In this document: positions 24,235-32,438 of the stretch, piece after piece | Position numbering within the stretch: the first letter of the stretch is position 1 | How the letters are laid out: each line of letters starts with the position of its first letter | Assembly (NCBI GenBank): GCA_965279735.1 | Contig: OZ257260.1 | Span: 1,550,001-1,614,000, forward strand | Length of the DNA: 64,000 nucleotides | Reading direction: 5' to 3' | From: CAIUGU01 sp965279735 | Lineage (GTDB): Bacteria; Pseudomonadota; Gammaproteobacteria; Steroidobacterales; Steroidobacteraceae | Position numbers and translations under genes: made by a program | The notes under the pieces: model-generated | What the model saw: only the letters and a program-made list of their open reading frames with translations | Database searches by the model: none | What the model was told of the DNA's origin: nothing

Positions 24235-26897
24235 TCGGTCACCGGATTGGGCTTTGCCGGATCCAGCTTGTACTTCTCCATACAGCTCGTGACCGTGGCC
24301 ATGTCGAGCTTGCCGTCGTCAGCCAGTGCCTTGAGCGACGCGAGCACGATCCAGTAGCGATCGACTTCGAAATGCTGGCGCAAGGCTGCACGCGTATCGC
24401 TGCGACCGAAGCCATCCGTCCCCAGTACGACGTAGCGTCCCGGCACCCACTGCCGGATCTGGTCGGGCACGATCTTCATGTAGTCGGATGCCGCAATGAA
24501 CGGCCCCGTACGATCACCGAGGCAGGAGCGCACATACGTCTGCTTCGGAGCTTCTGCAGGATGCAGCAGGTTGCTGCGTTCGACATCCAGCGCTTCACGC
24601 CGCAACTCCGTGAAGCTCGGTACGCTGAAGACGTCGGAAGGAATGCTGTAATCCTTCTGCAGGATTTCAGCGGCCGCCAGTACTTCGCGCAGGATCGTTC
24701 CCGCGCCGAGGAGATTGACACGCACCTTGCCGCGTCCACCGGTCTGCAGCAGGTACATGCCTTTCAGGATGCCCTGCTCCGCGCCTTCGGGCATCGCCGG
24801 ATGCGCGTAGTTTTCGTTCATGCAGGCGATGTAGTAGAAAATGTTTTCCTGGTCGGCGTACATGCGCTTGAGGCCATCCTGGACGATGACGGCAAGCTCG
24901 TACGCATACGTCGGATCGTAGGCAACGCAGTTCGGTACCGTCGTTGACGCGAGCAGGCTGTGTCCGTCCTGGTGCTGCAGGCCTTCGCCGGCGAGCGTGG
25001 TGCGTCCGGCAGTCCCGCCGATGAGAAAGCCCCGCGACTGGATATCCGCTGCTGCCCAGATGAAATCGCCCACGCGCTGGAAGCCGAACATCGAGTAGTA
25101 GATGTAGAAAGGAATCATGCTGATGCCGTGATTCGCATACGACGTGCCGGCTGCGATCCACGAGCACATCGCGCCGCCTTCGTTGATGCCCTCCTCGAGG
25201 ATCTGGCCCTGCCTGTCCTCGCGGTAGTACATCAGCTGATCGGCATCCTGGGGCGTGTACAACTGGCCGACGGACGAGTAAATGCCGATCTGCCGGAACA
25301 AGCCTTCCATGCCGAACGTGCGGGCTTCATCGGGCACGATCGGCACGATGTTCTTGCCGATGTTCTTGTCCTTGAGCAGCACTTGCATGATGCGCACGAG
25401 CGCCATCGTCGTGGAGATCGGACGATCGCCCGTGCCATCCACCAGTGCCTGGAACGCAGACAGCTCGGGAATCACAAGCGCCGGTGCCGCATCCGTCCGA
25501 CGGGGCAGGTACCCGCCGAGTGCCTTGCGACGGGCGTGGAGGTACTGCATTTCCTCGCCGTCTTCCGGCAGACGCAGGAAAGGCGCCTTCGCAATCTCGT
25601 CATCCGAGATCTTGATGCCGATGCGATCGCGGAATTCCTTCAGCGCCTCGTCATCGAGCTTCTTCTGCTGGTGAGTCGGGTTCACGCTCTCCGCCGTGCG
25701 CCCCATCAGGAAGCCCTTCACCGTCTTCGCGAGAATCACGGTGGGCTTGCCGTTGTTGCGCGATGCAGAGAGATACGCGTTGTAGACCTTCTGGTAATCG
25801 TGGCCACCGCGGTTGAGGTGCCAGATGTCGTCATCCGACATGTTGGCGACCATTTCCTTCAGCTCGGGAAACTTGCCGAAGAAATTCTCGCGCGTGTACG
25901 CGCCACCCTTGGCCTTGAAATTCTGGTATTCGCCGTCGACGCATTCTTCCATGACCTTGCGGAGCAGGCCCTTGGTGTCGCGGGCCAGCAGCGGATCCCA
26001 GCGCGAACCCCAGACGACCTTGACCACATTCCAGCCAGCGCCGAGGAAAGCGGCTTCAAGTTCCTGGATGATCTTGCCGTTGCCGCGAACGGGACCATCG
26101 AGCCGCTGCAGGTTGCAGTTGATGACGAACACCAGATTGTCGAGCTTCTCGCGCACGGGCATCGTGAGTGCGCCCATCGATTCGGGCTCGTCCATCTCGC
26201 CGTCACCGAGGAACGCCCAGACCTTGCGATCGGAACGAGGCACGATGTCGCGATTCTCGAGATAGCGCTGAAACCGCGCCTGGTAGATCGCCATCATGGG
26301 CCCGAGCCCCATCGACACGGTCGGGAACTGCCAGAAGTCCGGCATCAGCCAGGGATGCGGATACGAAGAGAGTCCGTTCGGGCTCTGCACTTCGCGGCGG
26401 AAATGGCCGACGTGGTCCTCGCTCAGGCGTCCTTCCATGAAAGCGCGGGCATAGATACCGGGCGATGCATGGCCCTGGAAGAACACCATGTCGCCAGGAT
26501 GCGTGTCCGATGCGGCACGCCAGAAATGATTGAAGCCGACTTCATAGAGGGTCGCCGCGGACGCATAGGTGGCGATGTGGCCACCGAGCTCCGAACTTTC
26601 GCGATTGGCCTGTACGACCATCGCCATGGCATTCCAGCGCAGGTACGCCTCGAGGCGGCGTTCGACGGCGCGATTGCCTGGATACGGCTGTTCCTGGCCC
26701 ACGCTGATCGTATTGACGTAAGCCGTGTTCGGCTTGAACGGCAGGTAGCCGCCGGAACGGCGGGTGTGATCGGTGAGGCGTTCGAGGAGAAAATGTGCCC
26801 GCTCGGGGCCGTGCGTCTTCAGTACCGACTCGATCGATTCGAGCCATTCCTGCGTCTCGAGGGGATCGAGATCGTTCAACGGGGAGCCATGATCCAT
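24231..26897 (-). CDS. aceE: Pyruvate dehydrogenase E1 component, homodimeric type
   Basis: An 888-residue thiamine-diphosphate enzyme that decarboxylates pyruvate and acetylates the E2 lipoyl groups. The cofactor motif runs from LGDGEMDEPESMGALT (about residue 226) to VFVINCNLQRLDGPVRGNG. DMVFFQGHASPGIYARAFMEG and RTTLAGEGLQHQDGHS are also typical of the AceE family. Length matches the E. coli enzyme. ATG at 26897 is preceded by AGAGG at 10 bp. It is the first gene of the aceE-aceF-lpdA operon, with an unusual set of 13-bp tandem repeats 67-118 bp upstream. Confidence 0.97.
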   Translation of the reverse strand: MDHGSPLNDLDPLETQEWLESIESVLKTHGPERAHFLLERLTDHTRRSGGYLPFKPNTAYVNTISVGQEQPYPGNRAVERRLEAYLRWNAMAMVVQANRESSELGGHIATYASAATLYEVGFNHFWRAASDTHPGDMVFFQGHASPGIYARAFMEGRLSEDHVGHFRREVQSPNGLSSYPHPWLMPDFWQFPTVSMGLGPMMAIYQARFQRYLENRDIVPRSDRKVWAFLGDGEMDEPESMGALTMPVREKLDNLVFVINCNLQRLDGPVRGNGKIIQELEAAFLGAGWNVVKVVWGSRWDPLLARDTKGLLRKVMEECVDGEYQNFKAKGGAYTRENFFGKFPELKEMVANMSDDDIWHLNRGGHDYQKVYNAYLSASRNNGKPTVILAKTVKGFLMGRTAESVNPTHQQKKLDDEALKEFRDRIGIKISDDEIAKAPFLRLPEDGEEMQYLHARRKALGGYLPRRTDAAPALVIPELSAFQALVDGTGDRPISTTMALVRIMQVLLKDKNIGKNIVPIVPDEARTFGMEGLFRQIGIYSSVGQLYTPQDADQLMYYREDRQGQILEEGINEGGAMCSWIAAGTSYANHGISMIPFYIYYSMFGFQRVGDFIWAAADIQSRGFLIGGTAGRTTLAGEGLQHQDGHSLLASTTVPNCVAYDPTYAYELAVIVQDGLKRMYADQENIFYYIACMNENYAHPAMPEGAEQGILKGMYLLQTGGRGKVRVNLLGAGTILREVLAAAEILQKDYSIPSDVFSVPSFTELRREALDVERSNLLHPAEAPKQTYVRSCLGDRTGPFIAASDYMKIVPDQIRQWVPGRYVVLGTDGFGRSDTRAALRQHFEVDRYWIVLASLKALADDGKLDMATVTSCMEKYKLDPAKPNPVTE

Positions 26898-26963
26898 CTT
26901 TAAGCAACCTCTTTACGCGTCATCGGCATCCGCCTCGAACCGATCCGGCAATTGCAGGCAGCC

Positions 26964-27015
26964 ACCGGATGCAATGCCCGGATGCAATGCCCAGATGCAT
27001 TGCCCAGATGCATTG
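26964..27015. repeat. Four 13-bp tandem repeats upstream of aceE
   Basis: Four consecutive 13-bp units: ACCGGATGCAATG, CCCGGATGCAATG, CCCAGATGCATTG and CCCAGATGCATTG, followed by CAATGGG. The first and last pairs differ by two substitutions. They lie in the divergent aceE/aminopeptidase intergenic region (26898-27195), which has no other gene. They may be operator sites or a slippage-prone repeat. Confidence 0.7.
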
Positions 27016-27195
27016 CAATGGGACCACCTGTTACGATCACAGCCGCACCGGAAGTCGGTGCAATGACTCACCCCCGAGGATTTTCTTGACAATCCTTGGG
27101 GCAACTGGATGCGCCGGGGCATGCGAGCAGATCGAGCCTCGGCATGATCGGTGTTTGGAAATTTCCGGTCAAGCCAACCCATCGACCGCGACCCC

Positions 27196-28710
27196 ATGCC
27201 AGCGACCCAGATTCTACCTGCAAATCAACGCATCAGCGTCGTGCAACGCCGTGCCTCGACACTTTCCGCAGCCTTGGCTCACAGCGTCGATGCAGTGCTC
27301 CTGATCTGCAATCCCGAGACTGCAGAGAAGTCGCTTGCGGGACTGCCCTACGCCTCTCTCTGGCTCGATCTTTACATTGCAGCCCGTCGCCGCGGACCGG
27401 TCAGCATGTTGAGCGCCCGTTTGCCGGGGGGATCGCATGCCCTGGTTGCCATCGGCATGCTGAAAGACAAGGCCAGTCCCTTCGAACTCCTGAGCCTGGC
27501 AGGCCGGCTGTGGAAAGAAGTATCCGGGACGGCGCCAAAGAATCTCGTCATCGCAACTCTCGGGCTGTCTGCCGCCGGGGCCACTGCATCACTTGAAGCC
27601 CTGACCGCTGCAACCCTGGCGGGCATCGCGCCCATGCCGACTTTCAAGTCGAAGCGCAAACCTGCTCCGGCACCCGTTGAAATCACGGTGCTGCACGCAG
27701 GTACGGCAGTCGACCTCAAGACAACGGAGGCCTGCCATGCCGGCAATCACCTGGCCCGCTGGCTGACGACCTTGCCGCCCGATGTCCTCGATTGCGTGAA
27801 CTACCGGAAGGCGCTCAAGAGTCTCGCGAGCACTCATGGCTGGCGTTTCCAGTTTCTCGACGAGGCGCGACTCAAGCAGCTTGGCGCGGGCGCGTTTCTG
27901 GCCGTATCACGCAGCAATGCACATCGGGGCGCCGGCATCGTACGGTTGTCATACCGACCGAAAGGTCGAGCCAAAGGTCGTCTGGCGCTGGTCGGCAAGG
28001 GCATCTGCTTCGATACGGGCGGCATCAACCTGAAGCCGCACAAGGGCATGTACCAGATGCACGAAGACATGCAGGGCAGTGCCGTTGCTGTCGGCACGCT
28101 GCTCGCACTCAGCACACTCAAGGCGCCTTACGACATCGATTGCTGGCTGGCACTGACCGAGAACGAAATCGGGCCCAATGCGTATCGGCCACAGGAAATC
28201 GTCACTGCGGTCAACGGCACGACGATCCAGGTCGTACACAGCGATGCTGAAGGACGTATGGTGCTCGCGGATACGCTAGCTCTTGCAGCCCGGCAGGAAC
28301 CCGGCGCAATGATCGATTTCGCCACGTTGACCGGCGCCTGCGTCATGGCGCTCACCGAACGCTACAGCGGTGTCTTCACTAACCGGCCTGAATGGCGTTC
28401 GATGCTGGAAACAGCCGGTCGCGACAGCGGCGAGCGGGTCTGGAATTTCCCCATGGACGAGGACTACGACAGCGATCTCGATACCCCGGTGGCAGACATC
28501 CTGCAATGCTCGATGGACGGCAAAGGCGATCACATTCTGGCCGCCCGCTTCCTGAACCGCTTCGTCCCCGCAGATACGCCCTGGGTCCACGTCGACATGT
28601 CAGCCAGCAACCATCGCGGTGGCCTCGCGCATATCCCCACTGATTTCACCGGCTTCGGGGTGCGGTTCGCGACACACCTGGTCCTCAAGACGCCCTTCCT
28701 CGCTTCGTGA
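27196..28710 (+). CDS. Leucyl aminopeptidase, M17 family
   Basis: A 504-residue cytoplasmic metallo-aminopeptidase that removes N-terminal residues in peptide turnover. The catalytic domain has GKGICFDTGGINLKPHKGM (metal-binding Lys and Asp) and HSDAEGRMVLADTLALA, corresponding to the NTDAEGRL signature; MHEDMQGSAVAV supplies a further metal ligand. I start at the ATG at 27196 and not the GTG at 27151, because homologues begin near there. The stop overlaps the GTG start of pyrC (GTGA). It could be called pepA, though the signature departs slightly (HSD for NTD, M for L). Confidence 0.9.
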   Translation: MPATQILPANQRISVVQRRASTLSAALAHSVDAVLLICNPETAEKSLAGLPYASLWLDLYIAARRRGPVSMLSARLPGGSHALVAIGMLKDKASPFELLSLAGRLWKEVSGTAPKNLVIATLGLSAAGATASLEALTAATLAGIAPMPTFKSKRKPAPAPVEITVLHAGTAVDLKTTEACHAGNHLARWLTTLPPDVLDCVNYRKALKSLASTHGWRFQFLDEARLKQLGAGAFLAVSRSNAHRGAGIVRLSYRPKGRAKGRLALVGKGICFDTGGINLKPHKGMYQMHEDMQGSAVAVGTLLALSTLKAPYDIDCWLALTENEIGPNAYRPQEIVTAVNGTTIQVVHSDAEGRMVLADTLALAARQEPGAMIDFATLTGACVMALTERYSGVFTNRPEWRSMLETAGRDSGERVWNFPMDEDYDSDLDTPVADILQCSMDGKGDHILAARFLNRFVPADTPWVHVDMSASNHRGGLAHIPTDFTGFGVRFATHLVLKTPFLAS

Positions 28711-29759
28711 CAGCCCAACTCCTGACACTGCGCCGGCCCGACGACTGGCATCTGCATCTGCGCGACGGCGATGCACTGCGCGCGGTGGTTCCCTTCACTG
28801 CCCGGCAATTTGCCCGCGCGGTGGTGATGCCCAATCTCAAGCCGCCAGTCACCACAGTCCAGGCTGCGGCGGCGTATCGCGCACGCATTCTCGAAGCAGT
28901 ACCGGCAGGCCTGGTCTTCGAGCCCCTGATGACGCTCTACCTGACAGACACCACGTCGCCGGAAGAAATCCGGAAGGCGAAGGCCAGCGGGTTCGTCGTC
29001 GGCGCGAAACTCTATCCCGCAGGCGCCACTACGCATTCAGATGCAGGTGTCACGGCAATCGAGAAGATCCATCCTGCGCTGGCAGAGATGGAAGCCGTCG
29101 GACTCGTGCTGCAGGTCCACGGTGAAGTGACCGACGCGACAACCGATGTCTTCGATCGTGAACATCTCTTCATCGATCGGGTGCTCGCCCCTGTCGTCAC
29201 GCGCTTTCCCGGATTGCGCATCGTGTTCGAGCACGTGACCACTCGCGCCGCAGTGGAATTCGTGACGGGGAGTCGCGCGGGCGTCGCCGCAACACTGACG
29301 CCACAGCATCTGCTGCTGAACCGCAACGCCATGTTCACCGGCGGCATCCGGCCCCACAACTATTGCCTGCCGGTCCTCAAGCGGGAAACCGACCGGGAGG
29401 CGTTGGTTGCCGCGGCGACCAGCACGGATCCGCGCTTCTTCCTCGGCACCGACAGTGCTCCGCATGCGCGGCATACCAAAGAGAATGCGTGTGGCTGCGC
29501 AGGTGTATTTTCTGCGCATGCGGCGATCGAGCTGTATGCGGAAGTGTTCGAGCAGGCAGGTCAACTGGATCGTCTGGAAGCGTTCGCGTCCGATCGCGGC
29601 GCCGACTTCTATGGACTGCCGCGCAACCAGGGCACGATCACCCTGAGAAAGGAAACCTGGCAGCCTCCACCCACCTATCATTTCGGGGACGCAGAACTGG
29701 TCCCTTTCCGCGCCGGAGAATCCGTCGCGTGGCGCCTCTCCGCAATCGAGAATTCATGA
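28707..29759 (+). CDS. pyrC: Dihydroorotase
   Basis: A 350-residue zinc enzyme of pyrimidine synthesis that cyclises carbamoyl-aspartate to dihydroorotate. Metal ligands are visible in RPDDWHLHLRDGD (about residues 8-20), VVGAKLYPAGATTHSD (carboxylated lysine) and LGTDSAPHARHTKENACGCAG. Length and order fit the class II PyrC of enterobacteria. It uses a GTG start overlapping the stop of the aminopeptidase gene by 4 bp, and its own TGA overlaps the ATG of rnt, giving a tight three-gene operon. Confidence 0.96.
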   Translation: MTAQLLTLRRPDDWHLHLRDGDALRAVVPFTARQFARAVVMPNLKPPVTTVQAAAAYRARILEAVPAGLVFEPLMTLYLTDTTSPEEIRKAKASGFVVGAKLYPAGATTHSDAGVTAIEKIHPALAEMEAVGLVLQVHGEVTDATTDVFDREHLFIDRVLAPVVTRFPGLRIVFEHVTTRAAVEFVTGSRAGVAATLTPQHLLLNRNAMFTGGIRPHNYCLPVLKRETDREALVAAATSTDPRFFLGTDSAPHARHTKENACGCAGVFSAHAAIELYAEVFEQAGQLDRLEAFASDRGADFYGLPRNQGTITLRKETWQPPPTYHFGDAELVPFRAGESVAWRLSAIENS

Positions 29760-30397
29760 CAGAAGCGAGTGAATCACACACCATGGCGCTGCGGTTTCGC
29801 GGCTTCCTGCCCGTGGTGGTGGATGTCGAGACCGGCGGCTTCAACCCGATCACCGATGCATTGCTCGAGGTCGCCGCCGTGCCGCTGGTGATGGAGCGCG
29901 ATGGCTCGTTGCGTCCCGGCACGACATCGCGCTTTCATGTGCAGCCTTTCCCCGGCGCGAACATAGAGGCGGCGGCGCTGGCGGTGAACAACATCGACCC
30001 GTATCACCCGCTACGTCCGGCGCTCGCAGAGCACGAAGCACTGACGCGACTGTTCAAGGATGTACGCCAGGCCGTGAAGGACAGCGACTGCACCCGTGCG
30101 GTGCTCGTCGGCCACAATGCTTTCTTCGACCTGAATTTCCTCAATGCAGCGGTGACACGCGCCGATATCAAGCGCAATCCGTTTCACCCGTTCTCGAGTT
30201 TCGATACCGCTACGCTGGCGGGAGTGGCGTTCGGACAGACTGTCCTGGCTAAGGCACTGGTCGCCGCAGGCTTGTCGTGGAATTCAAGCGAAGCGCATTC
30301 GGCAGCCTACGATGCCGAGCGCACCGCCGAACTGTTCTGCATCATCTGCAACCGCTTCAAGAGCATCTACGAGACAGTCAAGCCGTTGGGGACGTAA
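29756..30397 (+). CDS. rnt: Ribonuclease T
   Basis: A 213-residue DEDD 3'-5' exonuclease that trims tRNA and other stable RNA 3' ends. Exo I is VVVDVETGGFNP (Asp and Glu), Exo II LVGHNAFFDLNFLNAA, and Exo III is HSAAYDAERTAELF with the catalytic His and Asp, the DEDDh pattern. A longer open frame exists upstream, but it only antedates the family-like sequence; the ATG at 29756 overlapping the pyrC stop (ATGA) gives the normal length. It ends 21 bp from the convergent glutaredoxin gene. Confidence 0.95.
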   Translation: MTEASESHTMALRFRGFLPVVVDVETGGFNPITDALLEVAAVPLVMERDGSLRPGTTSRFHVQPFPGANIEAAALAVNNIDPYHPLRPALAEHEALTRLFKDVRQAVKDSDCTRAVLVGHNAFFDLNFLNAAVTRADIKRNPFHPFSSFDTATLAGVAFGQTVLAKALVAAGLSWNSSEAHSAAYDAERTAELFCIICNRFKSIYETVKPLGT

Positions 30398-30418
30398 TGT
30401 CTTTTGCGGCCTTGCGCT

Positions 30419-30724
30419 CTATGCCTTGACGAGCTGCTGCAGCTCTCCGCTCTTGTACATCTCGACGATGATGTCGGAGCCGCCGACCAGTTCACCGTTC
30501 ACGTACAGCTGCGGGTAAGTCGGCCAGTTCGAATAGGCCTTCAGCCCTTCGCGCAGTTCCGGTTCCTCGAAGATGTTGACGTGCGAAAAGCGGGCGTCCG
30601 ACGCCTGCAACGCGCGCACGGCAGCGGCCGAAAAGCCGCATTGGGGGAAATCAGGCGTGCCCTTCATGAAGAGCAGCACCGGGTGCTTCCCCAGCAGATC
30701 CTTGATCCGTTCATTGATTTCCAC
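30419..30724 (-). CDS. grxD: Monothiol glutaredoxin Grx4
   Basis: A 101-residue cytoplasmic glutaredoxin that binds a glutathione-ligated [2Fe-2S] cluster and serves in iron-sulfur cluster delivery. The monothiol active site lies in KGTPDFPQCGFSAAAVRAL (CGFS about residue 28), followed by WPTYPQLYVNGELVGGSDII with the cis-Pro and glutathione-binding GGSD. The start codon is GTG at 30724. Single-gene unit, with a gap of 189 bp to the divergent membrane-protein gene. Confidence 0.95.
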   Translation of the reverse strand: MEINERIKDLLGKHPVLLFMKGTPDFPQCGFSAAAVRALQASDARFSHVNIFEEPELREGLKAYSNWPTYPQLYVNGELVGGSDIIVEMYKSGELQQLVKA

Positions 30725-30913
30725 GCTGCATACCTCTTGTCATCGCCCGGATCACACAAGCACTGCTTCCCGAGACGGGAAGAAGGCGGGAACGCGGGCC
30801 TTGCCTGACGTTGAATTATGGGGGTCGCTCGCCTATTCTTCAAACCCCTGCCAAAAACAATTTGCCGGGCAGATCCGGGCATCCAAAGCCCTCAATCGGG
30901 GAGATTTCCTGTC

Positions 30914-31510
30914 ATGAATCCGCTGAATACCGTCAAGGGCGCACTGACCACTGGTTTTGTGCTCGCCATCCTGCTCGCACTCGCCATTACACCGACCCAA
31001 TTCCACATGCTGGGCCTGGCCCGCTGGCTGCACATCATCTCGGGCGTGATGTGGATCGGCCTGCTTTATTACTTCAATGTCGTGCAGATTCCCGGACTCG
31101 CCGCCGCGGGGGCGGATAAAGGCGGCCCCGGTGGCGCCGGGATCGCGAAGTACATTGCCCCGGTTGCCCTCTGGTGGTTCAGGTGGGCAGCACTCGCCAC
31201 CTGGCTCACAGGTGCCTGGTACCTGGGCAGCAACTTCACAGGCGCCTTCACGTTCGGCCTGGGCGGTGAAGCCGTCAACATGTACCAGCTCGTCATCGGC
31301 ATCGGCGCCTGGCTCGGCACCATCATGCTGCTCAACGTGTGGGGCGTGATCTGGCCCAACCAGAAGAAGATTCTCGGCCTGAAGCCGGCCACTGACGAAG
31401 AGAAAGCCAAGGCCCGTCGCGTTGCGATGCTCGCCTCGCGGGTCAACTTCGTCCTCAGCATTCCGATGCTGCTGTGCATGGGCAGCGCCACCCACGGGCT
31501 GCCGTTCTGA
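30914..31510 (+). CDS. PuuD-like (urate oxidase N-terminal family) membrane protein without cytochrome domain
   Basis: A 198-residue inner-membrane protein with about five hydrophobic segments. LGLARWLHIISGVMWIGLLYYFNVVQIP, with a conserved His and Trp, and the late NVWGVIWPNQKKILGL match the membrane half of the cytochrome-linked urate hydroxylase PuuD. The C-terminal cytochrome c part with a CxxCH haem motif is absent, as in many short members of this family. ATG at 30914 follows GGGGAG. No other purine genes are nearby, so urate oxidation should not be assumed. A hairpin follows the stop codon. Confidence 0.72.
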   Translation: MNPLNTVKGALTTGFVLAILLALAITPTQFHMLGLARWLHIISGVMWIGLLYYFNVVQIPGLAAAGADKGGPGGAGIAKYIAPVALWWFRWAALATWLTGAWYLGSNFTGAFTFGLGGEAVNMYQLVIGIGAWLGTIMLLNVWGVIWPNQKKILGLKPATDEEKAKARRVAMLASRVNFVLSIPMLLCMGSATHGLPF

Positions 31511-31538
31511 AGTCCCGGCCACACGCGTAGTCGGACAT

Positions 31539-31562
31539 GAACCCGGCCTTTTGCCGGGTTCA
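31539..31562 (+). terminator. Hairpin terminator after the PuuD-like gene
   Basis: GAACCCGGC...GCCGGGTTC forms a strong stem at 31539-31561 with a short T-rich loop, followed by ATTCTTTG. The downstream T-run is weak, so its strength is uncertain. Confidence 0.6.
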
Positions 31563-31586
31563 TTCTTTGCAAAGGCCGGATATCCC

Positions 31587-32438
31587 GTGACCACCCTCGT
31601 CCTTCCTGACGATATCGCCGCAACGGTTGCAACTGCGCTCGCAGAAGATGTGGGCAGCGGCGATCTCACTGCATCGCTGGTGCCCGCAGACCTGATTGCG
31701 GAAGCTACCGTGATTACGCGTGAGCCTGCCGTCCTCTGCGGTCGCGCGTGGTTCGATGCGACGTTTGCGCAGGTGGATTCGCGTGCGCGCGTCGAATGGC
31801 TCATGGAAGATGGGGCGCTCCTCAAGCCCAACCAGACCCTTTGCCGCATCAAGGGACCTGCCCGTGCGTTGCTGACGGCAGAACGCCCTGCCCTCAATTT
31901 CCTGCAGACGCTCTCGGGCACGGCAACCATCACCCGCAGTTACGTCGACGCGGTGTCTGGAACGGGATGCCGCATCCTGGACACTCGCAAGACCCTGCCC
32001 GGCCTCCGGTTTGCGCAGAAATATGCTGTTCGTTGCGGAGGCGGCATGAATCACCGGATCGGTCTGTTCGATGGCATCCTGATCAAGGAAAACCACATCG
32101 CTGCCGCGGGCTCGATTGCTGCAGCGGTCGCTGCCGCGCGCGCGATCAATGCGAAGGTCCTGCTTGAAGTGGAAGTCGAGACACTCGATGAGCTGGAACA
32201 GGCGCTGGCGAGCGGGCCCGATCGCATCCTGCTGGACAACTTCAGCCTCGAGGAAATGCGTCAGGCCGTTCTCAGGAACAAGCGGCATCCCGGCAAGCAT
32301 GTGGATCTGGAGGCGTCCGGAAACATGACGCTGAAGACCATTCGCACGGTGGCTGAAACCGGCGTGGATTTCATTTCGATCGGCAGCCTGACGAAGCACG
32401 TTCAGGCCATCGATCTGTCGATGCGCCTCAGCCGTTGA
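31587..32438 (+). CDS. nadC: Quinolinate phosphoribosyltransferase (carboxylating)
   Basis: A 283-residue cytoplasmic enzyme that makes nicotinate mononucleotide from quinolinate and PRPP in NAD synthesis. ALAEDVGSGDLTASLVPA at the start, the substrate-binding RILDTRKTLPGLRFAQKYAV, GGGMNHRIGLFDGILIKENH and the C-terminal LEASGNMTLKTIRTVAETG with DFISIGSLTKH all match NadC. I start it at the GTG at 31587, which gives the usual length; an upstream open extension does not look like NadC. Its 3' end overlaps the convergent c-di-GMP enzyme gene by 11 bp. Confidence 0.95.
   Translation: MTTLVLPDDIAATVATALAEDVGSGDLTASLVPADLIAEATVITREPAVLCGRAWFDATFAQVDSRARVEWLMEDGALLKPNQTLCRIKGPARALLTAERPALNFLQTLSGTATITRSYVDAVSGTGCRILDTRKTLPGLRFAQKYAVRCGGGMNHRIGLFDGILIKENHIAAAGSIAAAVAAARAINAKVLLEVEVETLDELEQALASGPDRILLDNFSLEEMRQAVLRNKRHPGKHVDLEASGNMTLKTIRTVAETGVDFISIGSLTKHVQAIDLSMRLSR

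Noticed and set aside
24960..26903. A 647-codon plus-strand open frame across aceE
   Set aside because: Antisense to aceE, which has full family motifs; no ribosome binding site or family resemblance.
29363..29755. An N-terminal extension of the ribonuclease T frame
   Set aside because: It overlaps pyrC out of frame, and the ATG at 29756 gives the normal RNase T length with an ATGA overlap.
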